Origin: Methanobrevibacter sp.
GTDB lineage: Archaea > Methanobacteriota > Methanobacteria > Methanobacteriales > Methanobacteriaceae
Length of the DNA: 15,787 bases
Reading direction: 5' to 3'
Assembly: GCA_017652345.1 (NCBI GenBank)
Contig: JAGCBE010000469.1
Span: 1 to 15,787 of the forward strand
Position numbers and translations under genes: made by a program. Of the stretch, positions 6,332 through 12,732 are shown one piece after another. How positions within the stretch are numbered: the stretch's first letter is position 1; each line of letters starts with the position of its first letter. Under the pieces are notes generated by a model. That model was not told the DNA's origin and did not search any database. It was given only the letters and a program-made list of their open reading frames with translations.

Positions 6332-6554
6332 ATATGAATTATTTAATTTAGAAACAAATGAAACTATTTTTAAAACCTTTAGTCCTTATAAAATGTTATT
6401 ATACATTGTTAATAATTTAAGTCCTAGTAAATCAGAAAAACATAATGTCATTATTAGTAAAGATGATTATATAGTGTCAGTGATTAGCACATTTACTTAT
6501 GTAGTAATTATTCAAGATATTTTGGAAGATTTAGATCATAGAAAAAAATTATAG
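6318..6554 (+). CDS. Small protein of unknown function, 78 aa
   Basis: Starts MMKNKYELFN at ATG 6318, eight bases after the GGAG core of AAAGGAGAGTGA (6304-6315); the GTG at 6312 belongs to the ribosome site. The N-terminal half (YELFNLETNETIFKTFSPYKMLLYIV) and a following beta-rich hydrophobic half (YIVSVISTFTYVVIIQDILEDL) suggest a compact alpha/beta domain. No family was recognised. It is part of a closely spaced run of small genes between packaging and lysis. Confidence 0.75.
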   Translation: MMKNKYELFNLETNETIFKTFSPYKMLLYIVNNLSPSKSEKHNVIISKDDYIVSVISTFTYVVIIQDILEDLDHRKKL

Positions 6555-6568
6555 GAGTGTAAAATACA

Positions 6569-6754
6569 ATGAAAAATAAAGAACGATTGAAAAATTTAAA
6601 CAACAATGATTTTAACAATGAATTGAATAGTATTGTTTATGGCTGTGATCACTGTCCTAACAGGAATAAAAAAACAAACACCTTTAAAAATGAGTGTAAC
6701 TGTGCAAAGGAATTTTTCAAGTGGTTAGAAATGGAGAGTGAAACAGATGAATAG
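6569..6754 (+). CDS. Small cysteine-rich, possibly zinc-binding protein
   Basis: A 61-residue protein with CDHC (residues 26-29), a basic segment (PNRNKKTNTFKNE), then CNC (43-45), ending in an amphipathic FFKWLEME helix. The C-x2-C and C-x-C pairs could hold one zinc ion. Small proteins with this cysteine layout and a terminal WL helix are, to my knowledge, common in Bacillota phages and remain uncharacterised. GGAG (6553-6556) precedes the start, and the 3' end overlaps the next gene by 8 bases. Confidence 0.75.
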   Translation: MKNKERLKNLNNNDFNNELNSIVYGCDHCPNRNKKTNTFKNECNCAKEFFKWLEMESETDE

Positions 6755-7058
6755 AGAACAATGTATTGATGAATTAATTATGATACTTAAACACAAACTA
6801 GATAAATATATCAATTATAGCGTTATTAGATATGACATTGAATATGATAAATTATATAACTATTTAATAATAAGTTTTGATGTTGGTTTTATTATTTCAT
6901 CTTGTAAAGTAAAATCAACATTTAGAATTGATGATAATATAAAAACAATAATTAGAACAGATATGTTTGATTCATATACAGATGCAATTTTAAATCGCGT
7001 TATAAATGGAGTAATGGAAGAATTGAAAACATTTATTTTTTATAGAAATGGAGAGTGA
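6747..7058 (+). CDS. Protein of unknown function, 103 aa
   Basis: Starts MNREQCIDEL at ATG 6747, with GGAG ten bases upstream inside the previous gene; the GTG at 6738 is part of that ribosome site. The sequence is tyrosine- and isoleucine-rich with an N-terminal helix, a beta-rich middle (YNYLIISFDVGFIISSCKV) and a C-terminal helix. No motif was recognised. Its final codons GGA GAG TGA are the ribosome site of the next gene. Confidence 0.75.
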   Translation: MNREQCIDELIMILKHKLDKYINYSVIRYDIEYDKLYNYLIISFDVGFIISSCKVKSTFRIDDNIKTIIRTDMFDSYTDAILNRVINGVMEELKTFIFYRNGE

Positions 7059-7064
7059 AGAAAA

Positions 7065-7235
7065 ATGAGAGAAATTGAAGATTTTTTAAAATGGTTTTTT
7101 AATCAAAAAATTATTGGAATCGACAATAGAAATAAGCTATTACTTATGGGTAAAAATGGCATTTATATAGATGCGTATAAAGAATATAATAAGATAAATG
7201 ATAGTGAAAAGGAGAGTGATAACAATGATAAATAG
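7065..7235 (+). CDS. Small protein of unknown function, 56 aa
   Basis: ATG 7065 follows TGGAGAGTGA (7048-7057). The product begins MREIEDFLKW and has an aromatic N-terminal helix, a short beta-like middle (LLLMGKNGIYIDAY) and a polar acidic tail (NDSEKESDNNDK). The tail is written by the ribosome site of the lysin gene, whose start lies within this gene, so the two are translationally coupled. No family was recognised. Confidence 0.7.
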   Translation: MREIEDFLKWFFNQKIIGIDNRNKLLLMGKNGIYIDAYKEYNKINDSEKESDNNDK

Positions 7236-7902
7236 ATATAACTTTGTTGAGTATTGTAAAGATAAAATCGGAAATCCTTATTTGTATGGGTTTAAACAAA
7301 ACTACAATTTTGATATTAAATGTACTAAATCAGATTTTAAAAAATTGAAAAAGGCATATAAAGAATTGATTTGGGATAGTGATATTAATTGCGTTGGTAA
7401 AACACCATGTGATTGTAGCGGTTTATTGTCTGCATATATTGGTGAGCAACATTCAAGTACAGAGTTTAAAAAGATGTCAAAAATTGTAGATTTGAATATA
7501 AAAAATTTGCAAAAGTATGGTATTGGTACTTTGATTTGGTGTCAAGGACATATCGGGATTGTATCAAAAGTAGGGTTTAAAGAGAATTTATCAGATTCAT
7601 TTTATATTGCTGAGGACGGCTCTAATTTTGGCTGTCGTGAAGAAAAAATATCAAAATCACATTTTACAAAACTATTGATTTTTCCACACATTGAATATGA
7701 TAAACCATTGTTTAGAATTGTTTTAGCAAAGCGATCTAAAGTATATTCGGACATATACCCGAAAAGAAAATTTTTAAAGTACAAAGATAAAAACACAATT
7801 CTTGAAATATACAACATATTTTATTGTAGCAATAAATTGTATGGAGTAACTAAAAAAGGTAATTATATTAGATTAAAGGGGCATAACAAAATAAAATGTT
7901 AG
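7225..7902 (+). CDS. NlpC/P60-type cell-wall hydrolase (probable endolysin)
   Basis: A 225-residue protein starting MINRYNFVEY with AAAGGAGAGTGAT (7208-7220) in front. The N-terminal papain-like domain shows the opening YCKDKIGNPYLYG, catalytic cysteine C64 in DCSG (63-66), histidine H109 in GHIGIV, and a candidate third residue E130 in IAEDGS. This pattern fits NlpC/P60 peptidases that cleave stem-peptide bonds in peptidoglycan. The C-terminal 55 residues (from about 170, with LYGVTKKGNYIRL) resemble an SH3-like wall-binding domain. No signal peptide is present, so release would depend on the holin. It lies about 3.5 kb upstream of the holin, in the group before the central terminator. A virion-associated wall hydrolase is the alternative. 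Confidence 0.85.
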   Translation: MINRYNFVEYCKDKIGNPYLYGFKQNYNFDIKCTKSDFKKLKKAYKELIWDSDINCVGKTPCDCSGLLSAYIGEQHSSTEFKKMSKIVDLNIKNLQKYGIGTLIWCQGHIGIVSKVGFKENLSDSFYIAEDGSNFGCREEKISKSHFTKLLIFPHIEYDKPLFRIVLAKRSKVYSDIYPKRKFLKYKDKNTILEIYNIFYCSNKLYGVTKKGNYIRLKGHNKIKC

Positions 7903-8045
7903 TTTTAGAAATCAATGGTGAAAAAATAAAATTCAATAGTGAATATGAAATGAAAATGTTTTGTATTTTAAAAGGAATAAAACCACAGGAAATTAAAAAA
8001 GAAGAAACAAAAGATGAAATAAAATATAAATTTAATAAGAGATAA
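7896..8045 (+). CDS. Small protein of unknown function, 49 aa
   Basis: ATG 7896 overlaps the lysin stop by 7 bases. The product begins MLVLEINGEK, forms a short beta hairpin-like start, then a helix and a lysine/glutamate-rich tail (IKKEETKDEIKYKFNKR). Its purine-rich ribosome site AAAGGGG (7875-7881) is further away than usual, so coupling to the lysin is likely. It is the last gene before the central terminator. Confidence 0.6.
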   Translation: MLVLEINGEKIKFNSEYEMKMFCILKGIKPQEIKKEETKDEIKYKFNKR

Positions 8046-8048
8046 AAA

Positions 8049-8082
8049 GAACACCGGTTTTTATAACCGGTGTTCCTTTTTT
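8049..8082 (+). terminator. Central terminator, probably bidirectional
   Basis: Arms GAACACCGGTT (8049-8059) and AACCGGTGTTC (8065-8075) form a perfect 11-bp stem with a TTTAT loop. CTTTTTTG follows and AAAAA precedes, so both strands have a U-tract. It separates the early/packaging/lysin transcript from the virion genes. It is the strongest terminator in the window by eye. Confidence 0.92.
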
Positions 8083-8160
8083 GTCCGTACAAAGATAACA
8101 CAATAAATAAAAACTAACATGATAACATATCCTACACACTATTATAATACACCACAATTT

Positions 8161-8179
8161 ATATCAATACAATTGATAT
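8161..8179. promoter_or_regulatory. Operator-like inverted repeat at the late promoter
   Basis: ATATCAAT-ACA-ATTGATAT is a perfect 8-bp inverted repeat with a 3-base centre. It overlaps the whole -35 box of the late promoter (TTGATA, 8173-8178), a position from which a bound protein could block or recruit RNA polymerase. It shares the core ATCAAT-N3-ATTGAT with 238-254. Confidence 0.45.
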
Positions 8180-8201
8180 TTTTTAATATATGTTATATAA
8201 T
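8173..8201 (+). promoter_or_regulatory. Late promoter, sigma-70/A type
   Basis: TTGATA (8173-8178), a 17-base spacer, then TATAAT (8196-8201): eleven of twelve consensus bases with ideal spacing. Transcription should start near 8208-8210, about 55 bases before the scaffold start. It lies just downstream of the central terminator and would drive all virion genes. It needs no sigma switch, so timing would require another control such as the overlapping inverted repeat. Confidence 0.8.
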
Positions 8202-8263
8202 TAAAGTGTAAAACGATTGCGTTATTTTTTCTCATTTTAAAACTAAAAAGGTAGGTGAAAAGA

Positions 8264-8578
8264 ATGTTAAAAGATGTATTATCAATATCATATGAAACAA
8301 CAGATGAATTAATAAACGCATTAATTCCGGAAGTTGAATATGAAAAGGAACGTGAAGAAAAAATCATTAATCTTGAAAAAGATAATGAAGATTTAAGAAA
8401 TGAAGTTGCTGCAATGAAAGAAACAAATATCAATTTACTTTCAAAGTTAGCAATTGAAAAAGCTGAAAAGGATATTGAAGAGTCCGAAAAAGATGCAGCT
8501 GAATCAGAAGAAAACAGGGAATATGATGAAAAAGAAGAATTAAAAAAAGTTGTCGCTGAAATGGGCGATAGATGGTAA
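8264..8578 (+). CDS. Scaffolding protein, probable
   Basis: A 104-residue, highly acidic helical protein directly ahead of the major capsid gene, the place and size of phi29 gp7 (98 aa). Residues about 28-80 are a continuous charged coiled-coil-like helix (EREEKIINLEKDNEDLRNE), and the tail (KKVVAEMGDRW) is mixed-charge with a terminal Trp. The start is ATG 8264 with AAAGGTAGGTGA at 8247-8258; the GTG at 8255 lies in that ribosome site. Scaffolds guide prohead assembly and then exit. Assignment is from context and composition. Confidence 0.75.
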   Translation: MLKDVLSISYETTDELINALIPEVEYEKEREEKIINLEKDNEDLRNEVAAMKETNINLLSKLAIEKAEKDIEESEKDAAESEENREYDEKEELKKVVAEMGDRW

Positions 8579-8595
8579 AAAGGAGAGTGAAGAAA

Positions 8596-9771
8596 ATGGC
8601 AGATATGAAAGAAATTATATCAAGATCTAATATCATTCGCGCTAATTCCGGTTCAACATATCGCGAATTAGTTCCGGAATTTAATGAAAAAAATTTTGAT
8701 TTAAAAATTATTGAAAGTGCTGTTATTGATAGTCCAATTGCAAGAAATGAATATATTAACGGTCTTTTTAACATGATTGGAAAAACTACATCAACCGGTC
8801 TTGAATATGAGATTATTAATCCATTTTCAAAGAAATATGTTGATGGTTTCGAAAATGGTGCATATGAAAGAGAAGTTGCAATTGATTTAATTGATGAAAA
8901 AGAATATCAGTTCACAGAGGCAGCAATCGCGGAAATGTTCAAGCTACATTTACCAACAGTGGCACAGGCATTTCATAAAATCACTAGACAAGCACAGTTC
9001 CCATTAACAGTAGCATTAAAAGAATTAAAACAAGCTTTTGAGTCTGAATCAAGTTATGGTGATTTTATTACAAAATTTGATAAAGTGCTTATTGAGTCTA
9101 ATAAAGCAAAAGAATATGAATACGCTAGAGATTTGTTAATTAGTACAGTGAATCGTGGATATATGCCACTTATTGTAATTGATAATGATGTTACAGACAG
9201 TGACACAGCGGATACATTTGTAAAAGTTGTTAAAAAACTTGTTGCACATTTTCCATTTGTAGGAACAGAGGGAACACAGATAGCAAACATGGATAGTGAT
9301 CTTGCTATTAAAACATGGTGTCCAAAAGAAAAGGCTGAAATCTATATTGATACAGATGTAAAAGTTGAATTAGATGTTGAGATGTTGGCAAAAGCATTTA
9401 ATAAATCATATGTTGAATTTGAAAATAGTACATATGAATTTGATACTTTAGGATTCACTAGAGTAAACACAGCGGCAGAGGGTGAAGAACCTGTATACAC
9501 ATATTATAAGACGTTGGCAATGGTATGTGATGAAAGATTTGTTAGAATTAGAAACATTTTAAAAGAGATGTGGGATAATCAGTTGACAACAATTCTTGCA
9601 TGGAATAAATTCTATCATTGTTGGCAATCTTATAGTACATCTCCGTTTGTACGTGGATATGCTATTGTTGTTGAGGTTGACGAAACAGACATACCGGACG
9701 GATATTTTGATAATATTGATACAACATCTTCAGACAGTGACGCAATATCAGAATTAACAAATGGTGATTAA
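8596..9771 (+). CDS. Major capsid protein
   Basis: A 391-residue protein following the scaffold; the start is ATG 8596 after AAAGGAGAGTGA (8579-8590). The opening (SGSTYRELVPEF), the central NPFSKKYVDGFENGAYERE segment with its basic/aromatic pattern, and the C-terminal MWDNQLTTILAWNKFYHCW region resemble phi29 gp8-like HK97-fold shells. It is shorter than phi29 gp8 (448 aa), which carries an additional C-terminal immunoglobulin-like domain; I see no room for one here. The C-terminal tail is acidic and Ser/Asp-rich (DNIDTTSSDSD). Codon choice is less extreme than in neighbouring genes, as expected for high expression. A hairpin terminator follows at once. Confidence 0.88.
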   Translation: MADMKEIISRSNIIRANSGSTYRELVPEFNEKNFDLKIIESAVIDSPIARNEYINGLFNMIGKTTSTGLEYEIINPFSKKYVDGFENGAYEREVAIDLIDEKEYQFTEAAIAEMFKLHLPTVAQAFHKITRQAQFPLTVALKELKQAFESESSYGDFITKFDKVLIESNKAKEYEYARDLLISTVNRGYMPLIVIDNDVTDSDTADTFVKVVKKLVAHFPFVGTEGTQIANMDSDLAIKTWCPKEKAEIYIDTDVKVELDVEMLAKAFNKSYVEFENSTYEFDTLGFTRVNTAAEGEEPVYTYYKTLAMVCDERFVRIRNILKEMWDNQLTTILAWNKFYHCWQSYSTSPFVRGYAIVVEVDETDIPDGYFDNIDTTSSDSDAISELTNGD

Positions 9772-9775
9772 TTTT

Positions 9776-9806
9776 AAAAGGGATATAAAATTTTATATCC
9801 CTTTTT
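9776..9806 (+). terminator. Terminator after the capsid gene
   Basis: AAAAGGGATATAAAA (9776-9790) is followed directly by its exact complement (9791-9805), giving a 15-bp perfect palindrome whose central A/T bases would form the loop, ending in a TTTTT run. It probably stops part of the late transcript, favouring scaffold and capsid over downstream genes. The stem shares AAAGGGATATA with the terminator after the holin. Confidence 0.85.
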
Positions 9807-9825
9807 ACAAAGGTAGGTGAAAAAA

Positions 9826-10689
9826 ATGTATCCATTATTACCATTTTCATTAAATCAACCACTTGCGGTTGATAATGCAATTAGTACTATTGGAGTGATT
9901 CATAAAATCATTGGTAAAATGAATGATGTTATTGATGAATTAAATAACATTGATTCAACAGCAAATGAGTACACAGATGAGCAAATAAGATTATTAAAAA
10001 TTGAATTGCAATCAAAATTTGATGATATTGAAAGTGAAATTGTGTTGCTCAATGGACGCATTGATTTAACAAATTCGAATTTAACAACACTTGAAAATGC
10101 TTTTAATGATTTTAAGGTTGCTATAACAACTAGTGTTAATCAGTTATCAATTAATGTGGCTAATTTATCCGATTATGTCGCACAAACAGAATCATTATTA
10201 ATTAATTACATTGATAATAAGATTGAGATTTTAACACATTTAATTGAATCATTAAAGGGTACAAAGGTTTTAGATGTTTACGGTAATTATACATCAATTC
10301 AAAAAGCATATAATAGTCTATTAGAATTAATTGGAAAAAATTCAAAAGAAATAACACTTTCCAAAGTTTTATCGTTTTTAAGTAATCCGACATATACTAA
10401 TTACAATGTATCATTTTCGACATTGATATATAGTCCAATGTTTAGTTCAGTAAATCATATGACAATTCAAACTTATGAATTAATAACTAATTCAAGTCCT
10501 AGTTATCTTGCCATGATAGATGGATATACCAATTTTGAAAATATGATAACTAATCATTATAACTTTATCTTGATACTTTGGGCATTGTCAAATTTTAACA
10601 ATAATTTATTAATTAGCAACGCATCATTAATAATTGAATTATTTGGATTCAATAGTTTAATGGAAAAACAATTTTCATATAAAAATTAA
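9826..10689 (+). CDS. Fibre-like structural protein 1 (head or tail fibre candidate)
   Basis: A 287-residue protein starting MYPLLPFSLN, with AAAGGTAGGTGA (9809-9820) in front. A short hydrophobic N-terminal anchor-like segment is followed by a long helical region, residues about 30-165, with coiled-coil character (NEYTDEQIRLLKIEL, NGRIDLTNSNLTTLENAF). A distinct C-terminal domain rich in Asn, Tyr and Phe follows. The YTDEQI-type helix is common in trimeric phage fibres. Position right after the capsid gene and length match the slot of the phi29 head fibre gp8.5 (280 aa), but sequence identity cannot be claimed. A tail fibre or collar appendage is the alternative. Confidence 0.6.
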   Translation: MYPLLPFSLNQPLAVDNAISTIGVIHKIIGKMNDVIDELNNIDSTANEYTDEQIRLLKIELQSKFDDIESEIVLLNGRIDLTNSNLTTLENAFNDFKVAITTSVNQLSINVANLSDYVAQTESLLINYIDNKIEILTHLIESLKGTKVLDVYGNYTSIQKAYNSLLELIGKNSKEITLSKVLSFLSNPTYTNYNVSFSTLIYSPMFSSVNHMTIQTYELITNSSPSYLAMIDGYTNFENMITNHYNFILILWALSNFNNNLLISNASLIIELFGFNSLMEKQFSYKN

Positions 10690-10705
10690 AAGGAGTGTGA
10701 TATAT

Positions 10706-11395
10706 ATGTCAACGTTAACAACAAAGTTGGAATTAAAAGTGATGGAGGGTACTGATAATTTAGCAAACACTTTTCAGCAAGGTAACTACAATGCAAATCG
10801 TTTAGAAACTTTGTTTGGTGAAAATTTAGAAGATTATCAAAATTTAGGTACATTAACTACTAGAATGAATACAATTGAGGGTAGTTTATCAGCTCTACTC
10901 AATAGAACGGTAGTCAATGAACATGATATTGATGATCTTGAAACCGCGGTAGGAAGTGCAAACACTAAAATTTTAGCACTTGAAAGATTGAATAATAATA
11001 TTGATGTTGACGGACAGACAGTAAATGGATATTTGGAAAAATATGTTTTATCTGTGAATTCCGTTGGACGTATAATCACTGTTGATATCGGTGATGGTAA
11101 ATATTTTCATAAAGATATGGGATATGTAGATATTAATTTAACTAGTGCATTAAATATTAGCACAAATGAAACAATTGTTGTTGAATCAGCTGAAATTTAT
11201 CGTGGAAGTATGAGTGATTATCAAACTTCTCCATTATCATTATATGGTTGTGGTGGTAAATTAGGATCATATGGAAAATATATCGCATTTACAGGTGTTA
11301 ACACATCAGTAAATACATCACAAGAAGTATCATCAGTGTATGATAATGTTCCATATAAGGTAGTTTTAACAATTCTTAGAGAATCAGTTGAGTAG
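10706..11395 (+). CDS. Fibre-like structural protein 2 (receptor-binding candidate)
   Basis: A 229-residue protein with AAAGGAGTGTGA (10689-10700) before ATG 10706. The N-terminal part (LKVMEGTDNLANTFQQGNYNANRLETLFG) resembles the attachment segment of many Gram-positive phage fibres. It is followed by a coiled-coil-like stretch to about residue 110 and a beta-rich C-terminal domain with Gly/Ser/Thr/Tyr (LSLYGCGGKLGSYGKY). Together with the preceding gene it may form the host-recognition apparatus, replacing the phi29 appendage gp12, which I do not find. Function is inferred from domain layout. Confidence 0.6.
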   Translation: MSTLTTKLELKVMEGTDNLANTFQQGNYNANRLETLFGENLEDYQNLGTLTTRMNTIEGSLSALLNRTVVNEHDIDDLETAVGSANTKILALERLNNNIDVDGQTVNGYLEKYVLSVNSVGRIITVDIGDGKYFHKDMGYVDINLTSALNISTNETIVVESAEIYRGSMSDYQTSPLSLYGCGGKLGSYGKYIAFTGVNTSVNTSQEVSSVYDNVPYKVVLTILRESVE

Positions 11396-11403
11396 GTGAT
11401 ATA

Positions 11404-11763
11404 ATGTATATTGATTTTGGTTTTATATTTGTTTTCAATTTGATTGATTTGATTTTTGGATTATTGAAAGCGATAAAATTAAAAAATTTTAAATCAAGTA
11501 AAATGAAAAATGGGTTGATTGAAAAAAGTTATATCATGTTGCTTTATTGGACAATAATTTTGTTTGAGTTATTTGCCAATAAATATAATATACAAATGAA
11601 ATTAACATTTTTATCACTTGATTTAACAATATCAAAATTCTACGCAATCGCAACAATACTAAATCAAATATCAAGTATTTTTGAAAATATTAGTAAAACG
11701 TACCCGAAAATATTACCATTAAAATTAGTGGAAATTTTCGAAAATTTGAAAAATGAAAAATGA
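11404..11763 (+). CDS. Holin, phage holin 4 family
   Basis: A 119-residue membrane protein that would permeabilise the cytoplasmic membrane and let the lysin reach the wall. It shows the family signature DLIFGLLKAIKLKNFKSSK (residues 15-33) followed by KNGLIEK (35-41): an aspartate in the first span, then a Gly and a basic loop. Hydrophobic spans are at about 5-22, 43-58 and 67-90. The start ATG 11404 follows TAGGTGAT, which also supplies the stop of the previous gene. It sits among virion genes, far from the lysin. A second shared-sequence terminator follows. Confidence 0.88.
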   Translation: MYIDFGFIFVFNLIDLIFGLLKAIKLKNFKSSKMKNGLIEKSYIMLLYWTIILFELFANKYNIQMKLTFLSLDLTISKFYAIATILNQISSIFENISKTYPKILPLKLVEIFENLKNEK

Positions 11764-11767
11764 TTAT

Positions 11768-11798
11768 AAAGGGATATATTTTTATATATCCCTTTTTT
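11768..11798 (+). terminator. Terminator after the holin gene
   Basis: Arms AAAGGGATATAT (11768-11779) and ATATATCCCTTT (11784-11795) form a perfect 12-bp stem with a TTTT loop and end in TTTTTT. Nearly the same stem follows the capsid gene. The next gene's ribosome site begins a few bases later and no new promoter is visible, so downstream genes must rely on read-through. Confidence 0.87.
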
Positions 11799-11819
11799 CA
11801 AAAAGGAGAGTGAAAAAAG

Positions 11820-12731
11820 ATGATTATTAATAATTATTTACCATTTATGATAAATCCCGAAAATGAAGAAAATAAAGCACTATTTTTAAAAAATCAATGG
11901 AGTTTAATATATTATAATTTTCTTTCAAATATTTTAAATGGTTTGTTTGATTATGAAAACTTAGATGAAAACAACATTGATAGAATCAATAAAAGTTTTT
12001 TCTTTTACGGTTATTGTGGTTGTATCAATGATGAAAAATTGGGTATATTATTTTCACCGGTTACACCAACGGGAAATCCCGATATTTTTGGAAATTATAC
12101 AGAATTTCAATTTGAATTATTAAATAAGAAAATATATACACTTGATAAAAATATTGCTGTGGGAAAAAATTTCAATCTTAATTATATAACTGATAATATG
12201 ATTTGTTGGAAATATGCTACACAATTAGCAGATTGCAAACTCTCAATTTTAAACGCAACAATTCTATCACGTTATGCAATAAATATTGTTGGTGATGAAA
12301 ATTCAGTTAGACAAAATGCACAGATATATAATGATTATGAATTAGGTAAAATAAATTTTTTCACAGCGGACGATATAAACGAATCATTCAAACCTATTAA
12401 TTTTGTATTACCAACAACTTTAGAAGATTATTATAATACGATACGTGAAATTATAAATGAATTTTTGGAGATAACCGGTTTTGATTTTATCAATAACCCA
12501 TCTAAAAAAGAGAGATTAATTGTTGATGAGATAAACAAGAATGATATTAAATCAACTTTATTAATTCAAAAAATTAGAAATCGTGAAAAATTCATTGATA
12601 AAGTTAATGATCTATTTGGTACTAATATCAAATTAAAAATTGCAGATGTTACAAAAACAAATTTTGATACAATTTTTGAAAATGTGGATAATGTGGATAA
12701 CTCTGTTAATTTAGAAAAGGACGGTGATTGA
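11820..12731 (+). CDS. Connector (portal, upper collar) protein
   Basis: A 303-residue protein, close to phi29 gp10 (309 aa), forming the dodecameric ring through which DNA is packaged. Visible features are an N-terminal helical segment (NQWSLIYYNFLSNILNGLF), a central beta-rich wing region (residues about 60-125), and a conserved-looking stretch NNPSKKERLIVDEIN (225-239) followed by a long helix (KSTLLIQKIRNREKFI). That last pattern is typical of portals in this phage group. The start follows AAAGGAGAGTGA (11802-11813). It is followed directly by the lower collar gene, as in phi29. The C-terminal tail is polar and repetitive (NVDNVDNSVN). Confidence 0.85.
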   Translation: MIINNYLPFMINPENEENKALFLKNQWSLIYYNFLSNILNGLFDYENLDENNIDRINKSFFFYGYCGCINDEKLGILFSPVTPTGNPDIFGNYTEFQFELLNKKIYTLDKNIAVGKNFNLNYITDNMICWKYATQLADCKLSILNATILSRYAINIVGDENSVRQNAQIYNDYELGKINFFTADDINESFKPINFVLPTTLEDYYNTIREIINEFLEITGFDFINNPSKKERLIVDEINKNDIKSTLLIQKIRNREKFIDKVNDLFGTNIKLKIADVTKTNFDTIFENVDNVDNSVNLEKDGD

Positions 12732-12732
12732 A

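Larger units (their letters stand above)
8083..8263. other. Intergenic regulatory region ahead of the late genes
   Basis: An AT-rich stretch of about 180 bases with no credible gene. It contains a possible weak -10 box TATAAT (8143-8148) preceded at a non-standard distance by CTAACA (8114-8119), the same pair of words seen in the early promoter. It also holds an inverted repeat at 8161-8179, the main late promoter at 8173-8201, and the scaffold ribosome site AAAGGTAGGTGA (8247-8258). I see no stable RNA structure in 8083-8160. Confidence 0.7.

Noticed and set aside
6312..12732. Upstream GTG starts for many genes (6312, 6738, 8255, 9817, 10697, 12724)
   Set aside because: In each case the GTG is part of the ribosome-binding word (GTGA) of the true ATG a few bases downstream.
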